From NCBI GenBank assembly GCA_021846765.1, contig JAJZWH010000027.1, forward strand, positions 1-11,535: a DNA stretch of 11,535 nt, given 5' to 3'. The notes beneath the pieces were generated by a model. That model was given only the letters and a program-made list of their open reading frames with translations, was not told the origin of the DNA and did not search any database. Below are positions 6,053 to 11,535 of this stretch, piece by piece. Made by a program: the position numbers and the translations under genes. Each line of letters opens with the position of its first letter. The first letter of the stretch is position 1. The stretch is from a bacterium. GTDB lineage: Bacteria > Patescibacteriota > Saccharimonadia > Saccharimonadales > UBA4665.

Positions 6053-7687
6053 CTAAGTTGGCATTTTGTCTATTAAGTCGTAAGGATACACTAATATAAA
6101 TTGATTTTGATACCTAATAGTCTTTTTAGGTTTTCCGAATTGATCTATAACTTGTTGATATGTGCAGGAAACAGGTGTTGTTAGCGATGGGTTAATTAAA
6201 TAAAAACTATTATTAACTTTTTGTTGAAAATTATTTTTAGTATCTAGCAGATAATCTGGTTTAGATATGCCTTGAACGCAAGCTATCGGCATGATGCTAA
6301 TTGATCCATTCGATAAATAATTATTTATATTACTATTCCAATAATTGGCATAACCCTTTATTAAGTGATTCTTTTTGATAAGGTTTATAAGTTTAATGTT
6401 CGATTGGTTAGGCGGATTGTTTATAGCTGCTGAATTTAAATTTTCGGTCGTATAAAAACTAAACAATAGGTTAATAATGATTGCCATTAACATTAATATA
6501 GCAATATAAATTTGCCCTTTTTTTACTTTGGATATACCAATAGACAACAAAACAATATAGCTGAAAACAATGATTATTAAGTATCTATAGGAATTCATGG
6601 TACCACCATCAACTAACATATAAGCGATAAAATCAAATATTCCAACTATGCTAAAAAGAGATATGAGTAGAGTTTTTGGTTGGATAGTTGTTTTATTATA
6701 GTTAATTATTTTTTTAGGGTATTTATAATACAAAAATACATAAATAAAAATTAATGGAATAATGCTAATTAACAGAAAATTTAAAAATATACTGAAATTG
6801 AATAATAAAGAAGTTGATGGCTTGATGGCATAAGCTCCGAATATGTACAGTAAACTTTTGACTGCATTGTCAAAATTAATAATTAAACTTTTTAATGATA
6901 TAGGTACTACTAATAAAGGGCCAGGGCTAATTAGACCGATTCTAGCAACTAGTGCTCGGAGAAGTGTAGATATGAAAATACTAGTTAAAATAGTCAACAG
7001 AGCTATAGCTATTATTTTTTTATCTATTCGTTTTAAAAATAATAAGACCAAATAAGTGGCCAATATCGGTGTTAAACCAAAATATAAAAAATAATTGTCG
7101 CTATATACTAGCAAGCCAGATAATAGCATCACTAGTATAGAAATGACTATATTTAATCTAGATTTGAGTGGATTAATCTCGTGATAATATAATTTCAGTC
7201 CCAAGACATAGAAAACAAACATTAATCCTATTTCAGGTATTCTCCAGTTAGGATTTAACATTAAAGAATTAAAATAATTACCAAAACTAGCCAACCAAAT
7301 AAAGGGCAACAGTATGTAGAAATTAATTTTAATCTTGCATCTTTTTAAAATATAAATAGCGCTAAAGTAAAAAAATCCAAAATTTAAATAAGTCAATATT
7401 AGTGATTCTATGAATAAAGTCGATCTTGAATTGCCAAGTAGAGTATTGATTACATATATGAATGGGGCATTAATGATAAAATTATCTTTAGAGCCCATGA
7501 AAGCTATTTGCTTACTAAATGGCTGCCAATTAGATAATATGACTTGCCATGAGGTATCATCACTATTAAAAGGACGTATTTTTTGTGTCAAAAACAAACT
7601 AATCGTTATTAGCAAGACTGAAAATAAAAATGTTAATAGTATTAATTTTTGTCTATTAGAGGTATTAACTTCTTCTTTTAAAGTCAT
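6053..7687 (-). CDS. Polytopic membrane protein, probable GT-C-fold glycosyltransferase
   Basis: A 544-residue protein with about ten to twelve hydrophobic helices from residue 14 to about 410 and a C-terminal outer domain of roughly 130 residues. Directly after the first helix the outer loop reads P39-F-N-S-D-D-T-S-W, with the acidic pair D43-D44. An acidic pair in this loop is the hallmark of GT-C enzymes (PMT, ArnT and similar) that use polyprenyl-phosphate sugars. The C-terminal part contains scattered Cys, Tyr and Asn residues, and two cysteines (in 'PIACVQG' and 'PVSCTYQQ') could form a disulfide. No exact family is recognised, and a plain polytopic membrane protein of unknown role is the alternative. 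The start at 7687 lies 19 bases after a weak TATTAT box (7712-7707) and has no good Shine-Dalgarno. It is divergent from the gene at 7800. Confidence 0.65.
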   Translation of the reverse strand: MTLKEEVNTSNRQKLILLTFLFSVLLITISLFLTQKIRPFNSDDTSWQVILSNWQPFSKQIAFMGSKDNFIINAPFIYVINTLLGNSRSTLFIESLILTYLNFGFFYFSAIYILKRCKIKINFYILLPFIWLASFGNYFNSLMLNPNWRIPEIGLMFVFYVLGLKLYYHEINPLKSRLNIVISILVMLLSGLLVYSDNYFLYFGLTPILATYLVLLFLKRIDKKIIAIALLTILTSIFISTLLRALVARIGLISPGPLLVVPISLKSLIINFDNAVKSLLYIFGAYAIKPSTSLLFNFSIFLNFLLISIIPLIFIYVFLYYKYPKKIINYNKTTIQPKTLLISLFSIVGIFDFIAYMLVDGGTMNSYRYLIIIVFSYIVLLSIGISKVKKGQIYIAILMLMAIIINLLFSFYTTENLNSAAINNPPNQSNIKLINLIKKNHLIKGYANYWNSNINNYLSNGSISIMPIACVQGISKPDYLLDTKNNFQQKVNNSFYLINPSLTTPVSCTYQQVIDQFGKPKKTIRYQNQFILVYPYDLIDKMPT

Positions 7688-7715
7688 GGTTTCTTAAGCT
7701 AAATTAATAATATTA

Positions 7716-7737
7716 ACTGAGTTTTTACTATAATTAT
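7716..7737 (+). repeat. Inverted-repeat half flanking the two-gene block (right)
   Basis: ACTGAGTTTTTACT followed two bases later by AATTAT; it matches the minus strand of 5192-5213 at 20 of 22 positions. It also contains the TATAAT at 7729-7734, so shared promoter-like composition may explain the likeness. Confidence 0.35.
7729..7734 (+). promoter_or_regulatory. Upstream -10 box, possible second promoter for the six-helix gene
   Basis: TTTACTATAAT at 7724-7734 is repeated exactly at 7777-7787, giving two tandem TATAAT boxes 53 bases apart before the gene at 7800. No clear -35 is seen. Confidence 0.3.
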
Positions 7738-7781
7738 TTTAAAAAGCGATTAATTATAGGATAAAAAGACTAAAAATTTAC

Positions 7782-7787
7782 TATAAT
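7782..7787 (+). promoter_or_regulatory. -10 box immediately before the six-helix gene
   Basis: A perfect TATAAT ends 12 bases before the ATG at 7800. The expected transcript start gives a leader of only about five bases without a Shine-Dalgarno. Confidence 0.5.
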
Positions 7788-7799
7788 AAAAACTAAATT

Positions 7800-8390
7800 A
7801 TGGATAAATTTAGGTATTACCTTATAATTAGCCAGCTATCAATTTTCATATTGTTGAGTATTTGCAGTTTAATGATTCCTAGTGTTGCTAGGAGTAATGG
7901 TGGAGTTAGTAATTTTGGTAATTATTCTTCAACCGTTGGATTGTATTCATTAGGCTTTAGTCTTTGTGTTTTATTTTTATGGTTGGCTGCAGATAATATT
8001 TTAAGCAAAGATCTAAAGTTTAAAAAAATAGCATATGTTATTTTTTTAATTGGTTTGTTATATTTATTGGTTCTTTTGAGTACCTTTCCTAGACATTTAA
8101 GTTTTGCTTATTCTATGGCTCATGATTATTTGGGAGTTGCCTTATATGTTATAGAATTCTTTATGTCTTTATGGTTGATAATTAAAAAACATACTAGTAT
8201 TGGTATGTTAATTTTTAGTATAGAAATAATGGGTATGTTGATTGGCTTATTGGCTATTCTTAAGTTTGTGCATTTCCTATATGTTGGTCAAATAATTGGA
8301 TCAATTGGTTTTGGATTGTTAATAATTATTTATTTACCTAATGTTTTAATTAATTTGTTACTTAAAAAAACCAGATTATTAAAGAAATAA
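7800..8390 (+). CDS. Six-helix integral membrane protein (DUF998-like)
   Basis: A 196-residue protein with six hydrophobic helices at about residues 7-29, 46-66, 77-96, 107-128, 134-153 and 163-187, and a basic C-terminal end (KKTRLLKK). The first outer loop has R31-S-N-G-G-V-S-N-F-G40, and the third carries F96-P-R-H with a nearby H108-D. The layout, and the G-G-V-S-N-x-G loop in particular, resembles the DUF998-type small membrane proteins of unknown function; this is from memory of the pattern and is not firm. A -10 box 12 bases before the ATG implies a near-leaderless transcript. The gene's end overlaps, antisense, the last codons of the kup remnant. No terminator is visible. Confidence 0.7.
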   Translation: MDKFRYYLIISQLSIFILLSICSLMIPSVARSNGGVSNFGNYSSTVGLYSLGFSLCVLFLWLAADNILSKDLKFKKIAYVIFLIGLLYLLVLLSTFPRHLSFAYSMAHDYLGVALYVIEFFMSLWLIIKKHTSIGMLIFSIEIMGMLIGLLAILKFVHFLYVGQIIGSIGFGLLIIIYLPNVLINLLLKKTRLLKK

Positions 8391-8559
8391 TTCCGTAGAT
8401 ATTATCTTGATTAATTTTTAGATTATAGCCATCTTTATCAAAAACAGCACTTAATGCATAAAGAGGGCTAGTGCCTATGTCTCCAAAAACATCACCTAAA
8501 GCACCGATTGTCAGAATAAAAATACCTTTTTTATGTTTTTGATTGTTTAATAGTATAGT
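8362..8559 (-). pseudogene. kup: kup potassium-transporter 5' remnant
   Basis: On the minus strand an open stretch of 65 codons between stops at 8560-8562 and 8362-8364 encodes the N-terminus of a KUP-family K+ uptake permease. Bases 8505-8452 read GALGDVFGDIGTSPLYAL, where the KUP family has GALGVVYGDIGTSPLYAL. It continues with a variable loop and then NIYGIISLIIW at 8403-8371, the next conserved KUP block. The reading ends in a TAA two codons later, inside transmembrane helix 2 of a protein that should have about 600 residues and 12 helices. There is no ATG, GTG or TTG start in frame upstream. A TATACT box lies at 8557-8552, seven bases before an AAT codon at 8544, where a leaderless start would be expected. 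This is a gene fossil. The remaining 288-base gap up to 8680 shows nothing else. Confidence 0.88.
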
Positions 8560-8680
8560 TTATTCATTCCATTAATGCTTAATCGACATTATTGACTACT
8601 ACTATTGTTGATAAGCTAAATTTTAATAAATTTGATTAGTTAGTTTGGGATGTCTTTAAAAATCAATAGTGAAATGATAG

Positions 8681-9469
8681 TTAAGCCCTTTTACGGTAAG
8701 TTATTACCGATAAAGGTATAAATATTATTAATAGACCTGCTATCCATAGAAGTAGTTTCCAGATAGCACCATCCATGGGAGTCCCTAAAGCAAAATGTCT
8801 AGCTGTATTAACCGCAAAAGTTATGGGTTGATTATTAGCAAAGTGCTGTAGCCAACTGGGCATTGTCGATACTGGAACAAAAGCTGCACTAGCAAAAACT
8901 AATGGAAAAATAAATACAAAAGAAGACAGTTGAGCCGTTTCTGCATCTTTAGCCTTCATTCCGGTGTAAGCTGAAATCCATGAAAAAGTAAAGCCAAACA
9001 AAATGACTATGGCGATCATAATTAGTGCGTTTAGCCATCCATCAGAAAAACGAAAACCCAAAATATAGCCATAAACTAGCATAATTACTATAACTATTAT
9101 ATTTCTCAGCATATCAGCTATGGTTCTGCCGGCAAGTACAGCTCCTCTGCTCATTGGTAGACTACGAAACCTACTGATTAAGCCGCTGCTCATGTCTGTG
9201 GCTAATCCAATGCCAGTTTGTAGACCTCCAAATAAAGTTACTTGAATCATAATTCCTGGCAAAAGATAATTAATGTATTTTCCATGAAGTAAGGTATGGC
9301 TACTGGATAAAGCTCCGCCAAAAACATAATTAAATAAGGTTAAAAATATAATTGGTTGAATTGAAGAAAAAAAGATAAGTTGAGGCAATCTTACATAGTG
9401 CAGTAAGTTTCTCTTAGTTATTGCCCAGGTATCTGAAGATGCGTTATATATCCTAGAGCCTATGTTCAT
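8681..9469 (-). CDS. DrrB-like ABC-2 type transporter permease
   Basis: A 262-residue ABC-2 permease. A cytoplasmic N-terminus with a short amphipathic stretch (W15-A-I-T-K-R-N-L-L-H-Y-V-R) leads into six helices at about residues 30-51, 68-90, 118-138, 146-170, 183-200 and 238-257. The conserved ABC-2 features are L69-L-P-G-I and the segment D92-M-S-S-G-L-I-S-R-F-R-S-L-P-M-S-R with G114-R-T-I-A-D, characteristic of the daunorubicin-resistance (DrrB) group. It exports lipids, glycans or hydrophobic compounds together with the ATPase encoded upstream, whose stop it overlaps (TAATG, 9471-9467). An AGGA about ten bases before its ATG can serve as Shine-Dalgarno. The substrate is unknown; drug export is only one possibility. 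Confidence 0.92.
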   Translation of the reverse strand: MNIGSRIYNASSDTWAITKRNLLHYVRLPQLIFFSSIQPIIFLTLFNYVFGGALSSSHTLLHGKYINYLLPGIMIQVTLFGGLQTGIGLATDMSSGLISRFRSLPMSRGAVLAGRTIADMLRNIIVIVIMLVYGYILGFRFSDGWLNALIMIAIVILFGFTFSWISAYTGMKAKDAETAQLSSFVFIFPLVFASAAFVPVSTMPSWLQHFANNQPITFAVNTARHFALGTPMDGAIWKLLLWIAGLLIIFIPLSVITYRKRA

Positions 9470-10461
9470 TATTTTCTTTTCCTTTTTTTGGGTACTTCTT
9501 GGTTGTCAAGTTCGGATGCTTTTGTCCCAGTTAAATTGAGAAAAACGTCATCAAGTGTAGGTTGATGTAGAGCCAATGAATTAGTTATGATACCGATCTT
9601 ATCTAATGCTCTAACTACTTCAATTAAGTGTTTGGATCCATTTCCACCAACCGGAACATTAACTATTTTAGAAGAATCGTCGTAATATACAGTTTTACTA
9701 GCAATGTCCTTAACTGCTTCAATTACTTTATCTGCGTCTTCTGCTCGAACTAATTCTATTTTAATGACATCTCCACCTAATTGTGATTTTAATTGTTTGC
9801 TGGTACCTTCTGCAATTAATTTACCTCTATCAATAACTGCAATATGGTCAGCTAATTCATCGGCTTCCTCAAGGTATTGTGTTGTTAATAATATACTGGT
9901 GCCATCCTTAACTAATCTGCGAATAATTTCCCATAATTCTAATCTTGTACGTGGATCCAATCCTGTTGTTGGTTCATCAAGGAAGAGAATCTTAGGACGT
10001 CCTACTAAACTGGCTCCTAGGTCTAGTCTTCTTCTCATACCTCCGGAATATGCCCGGACTTGTTTATTGGCTGCACCAGTTAGTCTTAAATCTTCCAATA
10101 ATTGTTTGGTTCTGACTCTAGCTTCTCGGGCGCTTAGGTGATATAACCTAGCTATCATATATAGATTCTCTTCTCCAGTTAAATATTCATCAACTGCAGC
10201 GTATTGACCAGCTAGGCCGATTAATTCTCGTACTTTCTGTGGGTTTTTAACTACATCTACTCCTAAGACTTTTAGATTGCCTTTAGTAGGTTCGGATAAA
10301 GTTGAAAGCATATTAACTAGCGTAGTTTTACCAGCCCCATTAGGGCCTAGTAGACAGAATATTTGTCCTTGTTTAGAACTAAGATTTATATCTTCCAGTG
10401 CTTTAAAATTTCCAAAATATTTAGCTATATTTATAGCTTCGAATGCCAATTGATTATTCAT
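9469..10461 (-). CDS. DrrA-like ABC transporter ATP-binding protein
   Basis: A 330-residue ATPase of the daunorubicin-resistance type. Walker A is G39-PNGAGKT-T47, the Q-loop is at Q86 in L-A-G-Q-Y, the signature is Y138-S-G-G-M142, and Walker B is I-L-F-L-D162-E163. The switch histidine is replaced by Gln (T-T-Q195-Y-L-E-E-A-D), which is the normal state for DrrA proteins and not a defect. Residues from about 230 form the extra C-terminal domain of the family, ending with the typical P301-T-L-D-D-V-F-L-N-L-T-G, followed by a very basic tail (KKRKRK). It forms a complex with the permease immediately downstream (overlapping TAATG). The -10 box TATACT ends eight bases before the ATG and no Shine-Dalgarno is seen. 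The gene is divergent from the surface-protein gene at 10584. Confidence 0.95.
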   Translation of the reverse strand: MNNQLAFEAINIAKYFGNFKALEDINLSSKQGQIFCLLGPNGAGKTTLVNMLSTLSEPTKGNLKVLGVDVVKNPQKVRELIGLAGQYAAVDEYLTGEENLYMIARLYHLSAREARVRTKQLLEDLRLTGAANKQVRAYSGGMRRRLDLGASLVGRPKILFLDEPTTGLDPRTRLELWEIIRRLVKDGTSILLTTQYLEEADELADHIAVIDRGKLIAEGTSKQLKSQLGGDVIKIELVRAEDADKVIEAVKDIASKTVYYDDSSKIVNVPVGGNGSKHLIEVVRALDKIGIITNSLALHQPTLDDVFLNLTGTKASELDNQEVPKKRKRK

Positions 10462-10469
10462 TAAATTTA

Positions 10470-10475
10470 AGTATA
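10470..10475 (-). promoter_or_regulatory. -10 box of the DrrAB-type operon
   Basis: TATACT on the minus strand ends eight bases before the ATG at 10461. No convincing -35 lies at 16-18 bases. The position implies a leaderless message. Confidence 0.5.
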
Positions 10476-10532
10476 GCAGAACAGTTTTAATAAAATGATC
10501 AGATTAATACTCAAGAATAGATAGTGTAAAAC

Positions 10533-10575
10533 TTGCAAATACGTAATAATAGTGTATAGTAATTATTAGAGGTAG
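10533..10575 (+). promoter_or_regulatory. Promoter and Shine-Dalgarno of the neocarzinostatin-like surface protein gene
   Basis: TTGCAA (10533-10538), 16 bases, TATAGT (10555-10560), then AGAGGTAG at 10568-10575 with its GAGGT core ten bases before the ATG. Transcription would start just before the ribosome-binding site, giving a leader of about 17 bases. Confidence 0.6.
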
Positions 10576-10583
10576 ACTATATT

Positions 10584-11360
10584 ATGAATAAATCTGCGAT
10601 TCTAATTCAACATAAATCGAGTTTATTGGTAAGTTTTGTTGGGCTTTTATTAACTATAGTTATTTTATATTTCGCACCTTCAGTATGGGCAGCAGGTGTT
10701 CTAAGTGTATCCCCAAGTACAAACTTAGTGAATGGCCAAAATATTGATGTATCAGCTTCAGGTTTAGCAGTAAAATCTATTGGTTCTATTTTAGAGTGTA
10801 ACAATGATCCCAATCAACCAACTATACAAGTTGCTGGAAGCTCGGTACCGGTATCTTGCACCAACCCTTTACTTAAGATAGTTACTACTACTAGTAGCGG
10901 AACACTACCTGCTACAACTTTTATTGTTCATAGCGGTATAGTTGGTCCACCTGCTAATGGAACTGATAGTAGTGGAATTAGTTCATCGATTAGCGCAGCG
11001 CTTTATCCTTGTCCACCTACAGCAGCACAAATTGCAGCCGGATATACATGTGGAATTACTTTTGGTGACGCCAATGGAGATGATCTTGTCCAGAATATAA
11101 CTTTCGCTAATCAGTCAACTGCCACAACAACTCCCAGTTCTACTCCTCAATCAACCATCACTACGCCTCAGCCATCAACAACTAAAACGCAAACGCCAAC
11201 CAGTACAAATTCATCACAACCTGCTAATGCATCGACCTTAGTAAATACTGGACCAGGCAATCTAGTTGCACCTTTTGTTTTAAGCGTAATTGCCGCTTCA
11301 GCTGCTTATTATGGCTACTTGATGTATCGCAAAAAACCTACTAAAAATCAAAATAAATGA
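10584..11360 (+). CDS. Neocarzinostatin-like secreted protein with LPxTG-like wall anchor
   Basis: A 258-residue surface protein. A long signal peptide (residues 1-36/37, hydrophobic core 14-30) ends in A31-P-S-V-W-A-A. Residues 38-177 match the neocarzinostatin fold pattern: V42-S-P-S-T-N-L-V-N-G-Q-N-I-D-V-S-A-S-G-L, then a cysteine pair C72/C92, a second pair C143/C156 and C-G-I-T-F-G-D-A-N-G-D-D near the end. Two disulfides are usual in this family. A Thr/Ser/Pro-rich stalk spans residues 178-217. L219-V-N-T-G223-P-G, a hydrophobic helix (227-247) and the basic tail RKKPTKNQNK follow, the layout of a sortase substrate with Val in place of Pro in LPxTG. Members of the fold bind enediyne chromophores in actinomycetes, but most homologues have no known ligand, so drug binding is not implied. 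It has its own promoter and a good Shine-Dalgarno. TGA is the stop. Confidence 0.82.
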   Translation: MNKSAILIQHKSSLLVSFVGLLLTIVILYFAPSVWAAGVLSVSPSTNLVNGQNIDVSASGLAVKSIGSILECNNDPNQPTIQVAGSSVPVSCTNPLLKIVTTTSSGTLPATTFIVHSGIVGPPANGTDSSGISSSISAALYPCPPTAAQIAAGYTCGITFGDANGDDLVQNITFANQSTATTTPSSTPQSTITTPQPSTTKTQTPTSTNSSQPANASTLVNTGPGNLVAPFVLSVIAASAAYYGYLMYRKKPTKNQNK

Positions 11361-11390
11361 AAATAAAGAGCTTACGGATTAATTATTTTG

Positions 11391-11396
11391 TATAAT
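11391..11396 (+). promoter_or_regulatory. -10 box at the start of the RdgB-like gene
   Basis: A perfect TATAAT overlaps the first in-frame ATG (11395). It ends seven bases before an in-frame TTG at 11404, the spacing seen at other leaderless-looking genes in the window. No clear -35. Confidence 0.4.
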
Positions 11397-11535
11397 GTAT
11401 TTATTGAATGAAATAAACTTTGCAACAACTAATAAAGAAAAGTTATTAATTGCTCAAACAGTATGCCAACAAGCTGGGCTAAAAGTTAAATGCATTAAGT
11501 TAGTAGTCGATGAAATACAGGCAGAAGATGCTGAA
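11395..11535 (+). CDS. RdgB/Ham1-family non-canonical purine NTP pyrophosphatase, 3'-truncated
   Basis: The first 47 codons of an open frame that runs off the end of the window. The product would hydrolyse XTP, dITP and ITP to monophosphates and so keep deaminated purines out of DNA and RNA. The visible part shows the family N-terminus: beta strand I-N-F, then A-T11-T-N13-K-E-K16, the T-x-N-x-x-K phosphate/base-binding motif, a helix up to about residue 27, a second strand, and V-D-E-I-Q-A-E-D, corresponding to the conserved 'EIQ' segment seen in Ham1-type members. The first ATG is at 11395, but TTG at 11404 would place the start five residues before the A-T motif, the usual distance, and matches the -10 box better. 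It lies 34 bases after the surface-protein gene with no Shine-Dalgarno. Confidence 0.82.
   Translation, partial: MYLLNEINFATTNKEKLLIAQTVCQQAGLKVKCIKLVVDEIQAEDAE

Noticed and set aside
6843..7697. Plus-strand frames of 70 and 95 codons within the GT-C-like gene
   Set aside because: Both are antisense to a long continuous membrane-protein frame, with no promoter or ribosome-binding site of their own.
9704..10141. 145-codon plus-strand frame
   Set aside because: Antisense shadow of the DrrA-like ATPase, which carries all family motifs on the other strand.
9469..10461. Loss of the H-loop histidine as a sign of an inactive ATPase
   Set aside because: Gln at this position (TTQYLEEAD) is normal in DrrA-type proteins and all other motifs are intact.
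10607..10813. 68-codon minus-strand frame
   Set aside because: Lies opposite the signal peptide and first beta strands of the neocarzinostatin-like gene and has no features of its own.
1..11535. CRISPR array, tRNA, rRNA, insertion sequence or prophage genes
   Set aside because: No regular direct repeats, RNA gene motifs, transposase or phage-type proteins were seen on either strand.

Overview
The window is AT-rich bacterial DNA with compact, mostly short genes. It uses the standard genetic code: TGA is a genuine stop at 11358-11360 and Trp is TGG throughout, which argues against the TGA=Gly code of Gracilibacteria/SR1. Low GC, an LPxTG-like tail (LVNTGPG) on a neocarzinostatin-like surface protein, a MacB-type ABC pair, a DrrAB-type ABC pair and GT-C-like membrane enzymes suggest a candidate-phyla-radiation (Patescibacteria) genome, most likely Candidatus Saccharibacteria (TM7). 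This placement is inferred from gene style, not from a marker gene.

Layout. Positions 3-893 (+) hold the 3' part of a surface protein: Ser/Thr/Pro stalk, beta domain, membrane anchor and Asn/Gln-rich tail. A PIG-V-like membrane glycosyltransferase follows at 1063-2139 (+). From 2156 to 4981 everything is on the minus strand. In transcription order this is a MacB/LolD-type ATPase and permease (4981 to 2982, TAATG-coupled), a membrane-anchored cysteine-repeat protein (2913-2368), and then the debris of an ABC exporter gene (2340-2156). A minus-strand pair follows: a large multi-pass GT-C-like protein (7687-6053) and an acidic soluble protein of unknown function (6012-5221). A six-helix membrane protein (7800-8390, +) runs tail-to-tail into a kup potassium-transporter remnant (8559-8362, -). 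A DrrA/DrrB-type ABC exporter (10461 to 8681, -, again TAATG-coupled) is divergent from a secreted, cell-surface neocarzinostatin-fold protein (10584-11360, +). The window ends in the start of an RdgB/Ham1 XTP pyrophosphatase (from 11395, +).

Most of the gene content concerns the cell envelope: two intact ABC exporters, two putative lipid-linked-sugar glycosyltransferases and three surface-anchored proteins. No phage, insertion sequence, CRISPR, tRNA or rRNA was seen.

The most interesting points are two gene fossils that simple gene calling would miss (an ABC exporter and kup), and several genes whose -10 box lies only 7-12 bases before the start codon with no Shine-Dalgarno sequence, which implies leaderless mRNAs. 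A short orphan promoter/small ORF lies between the MacB operon and its neighbour. I see no convincing large new multi-gene system.
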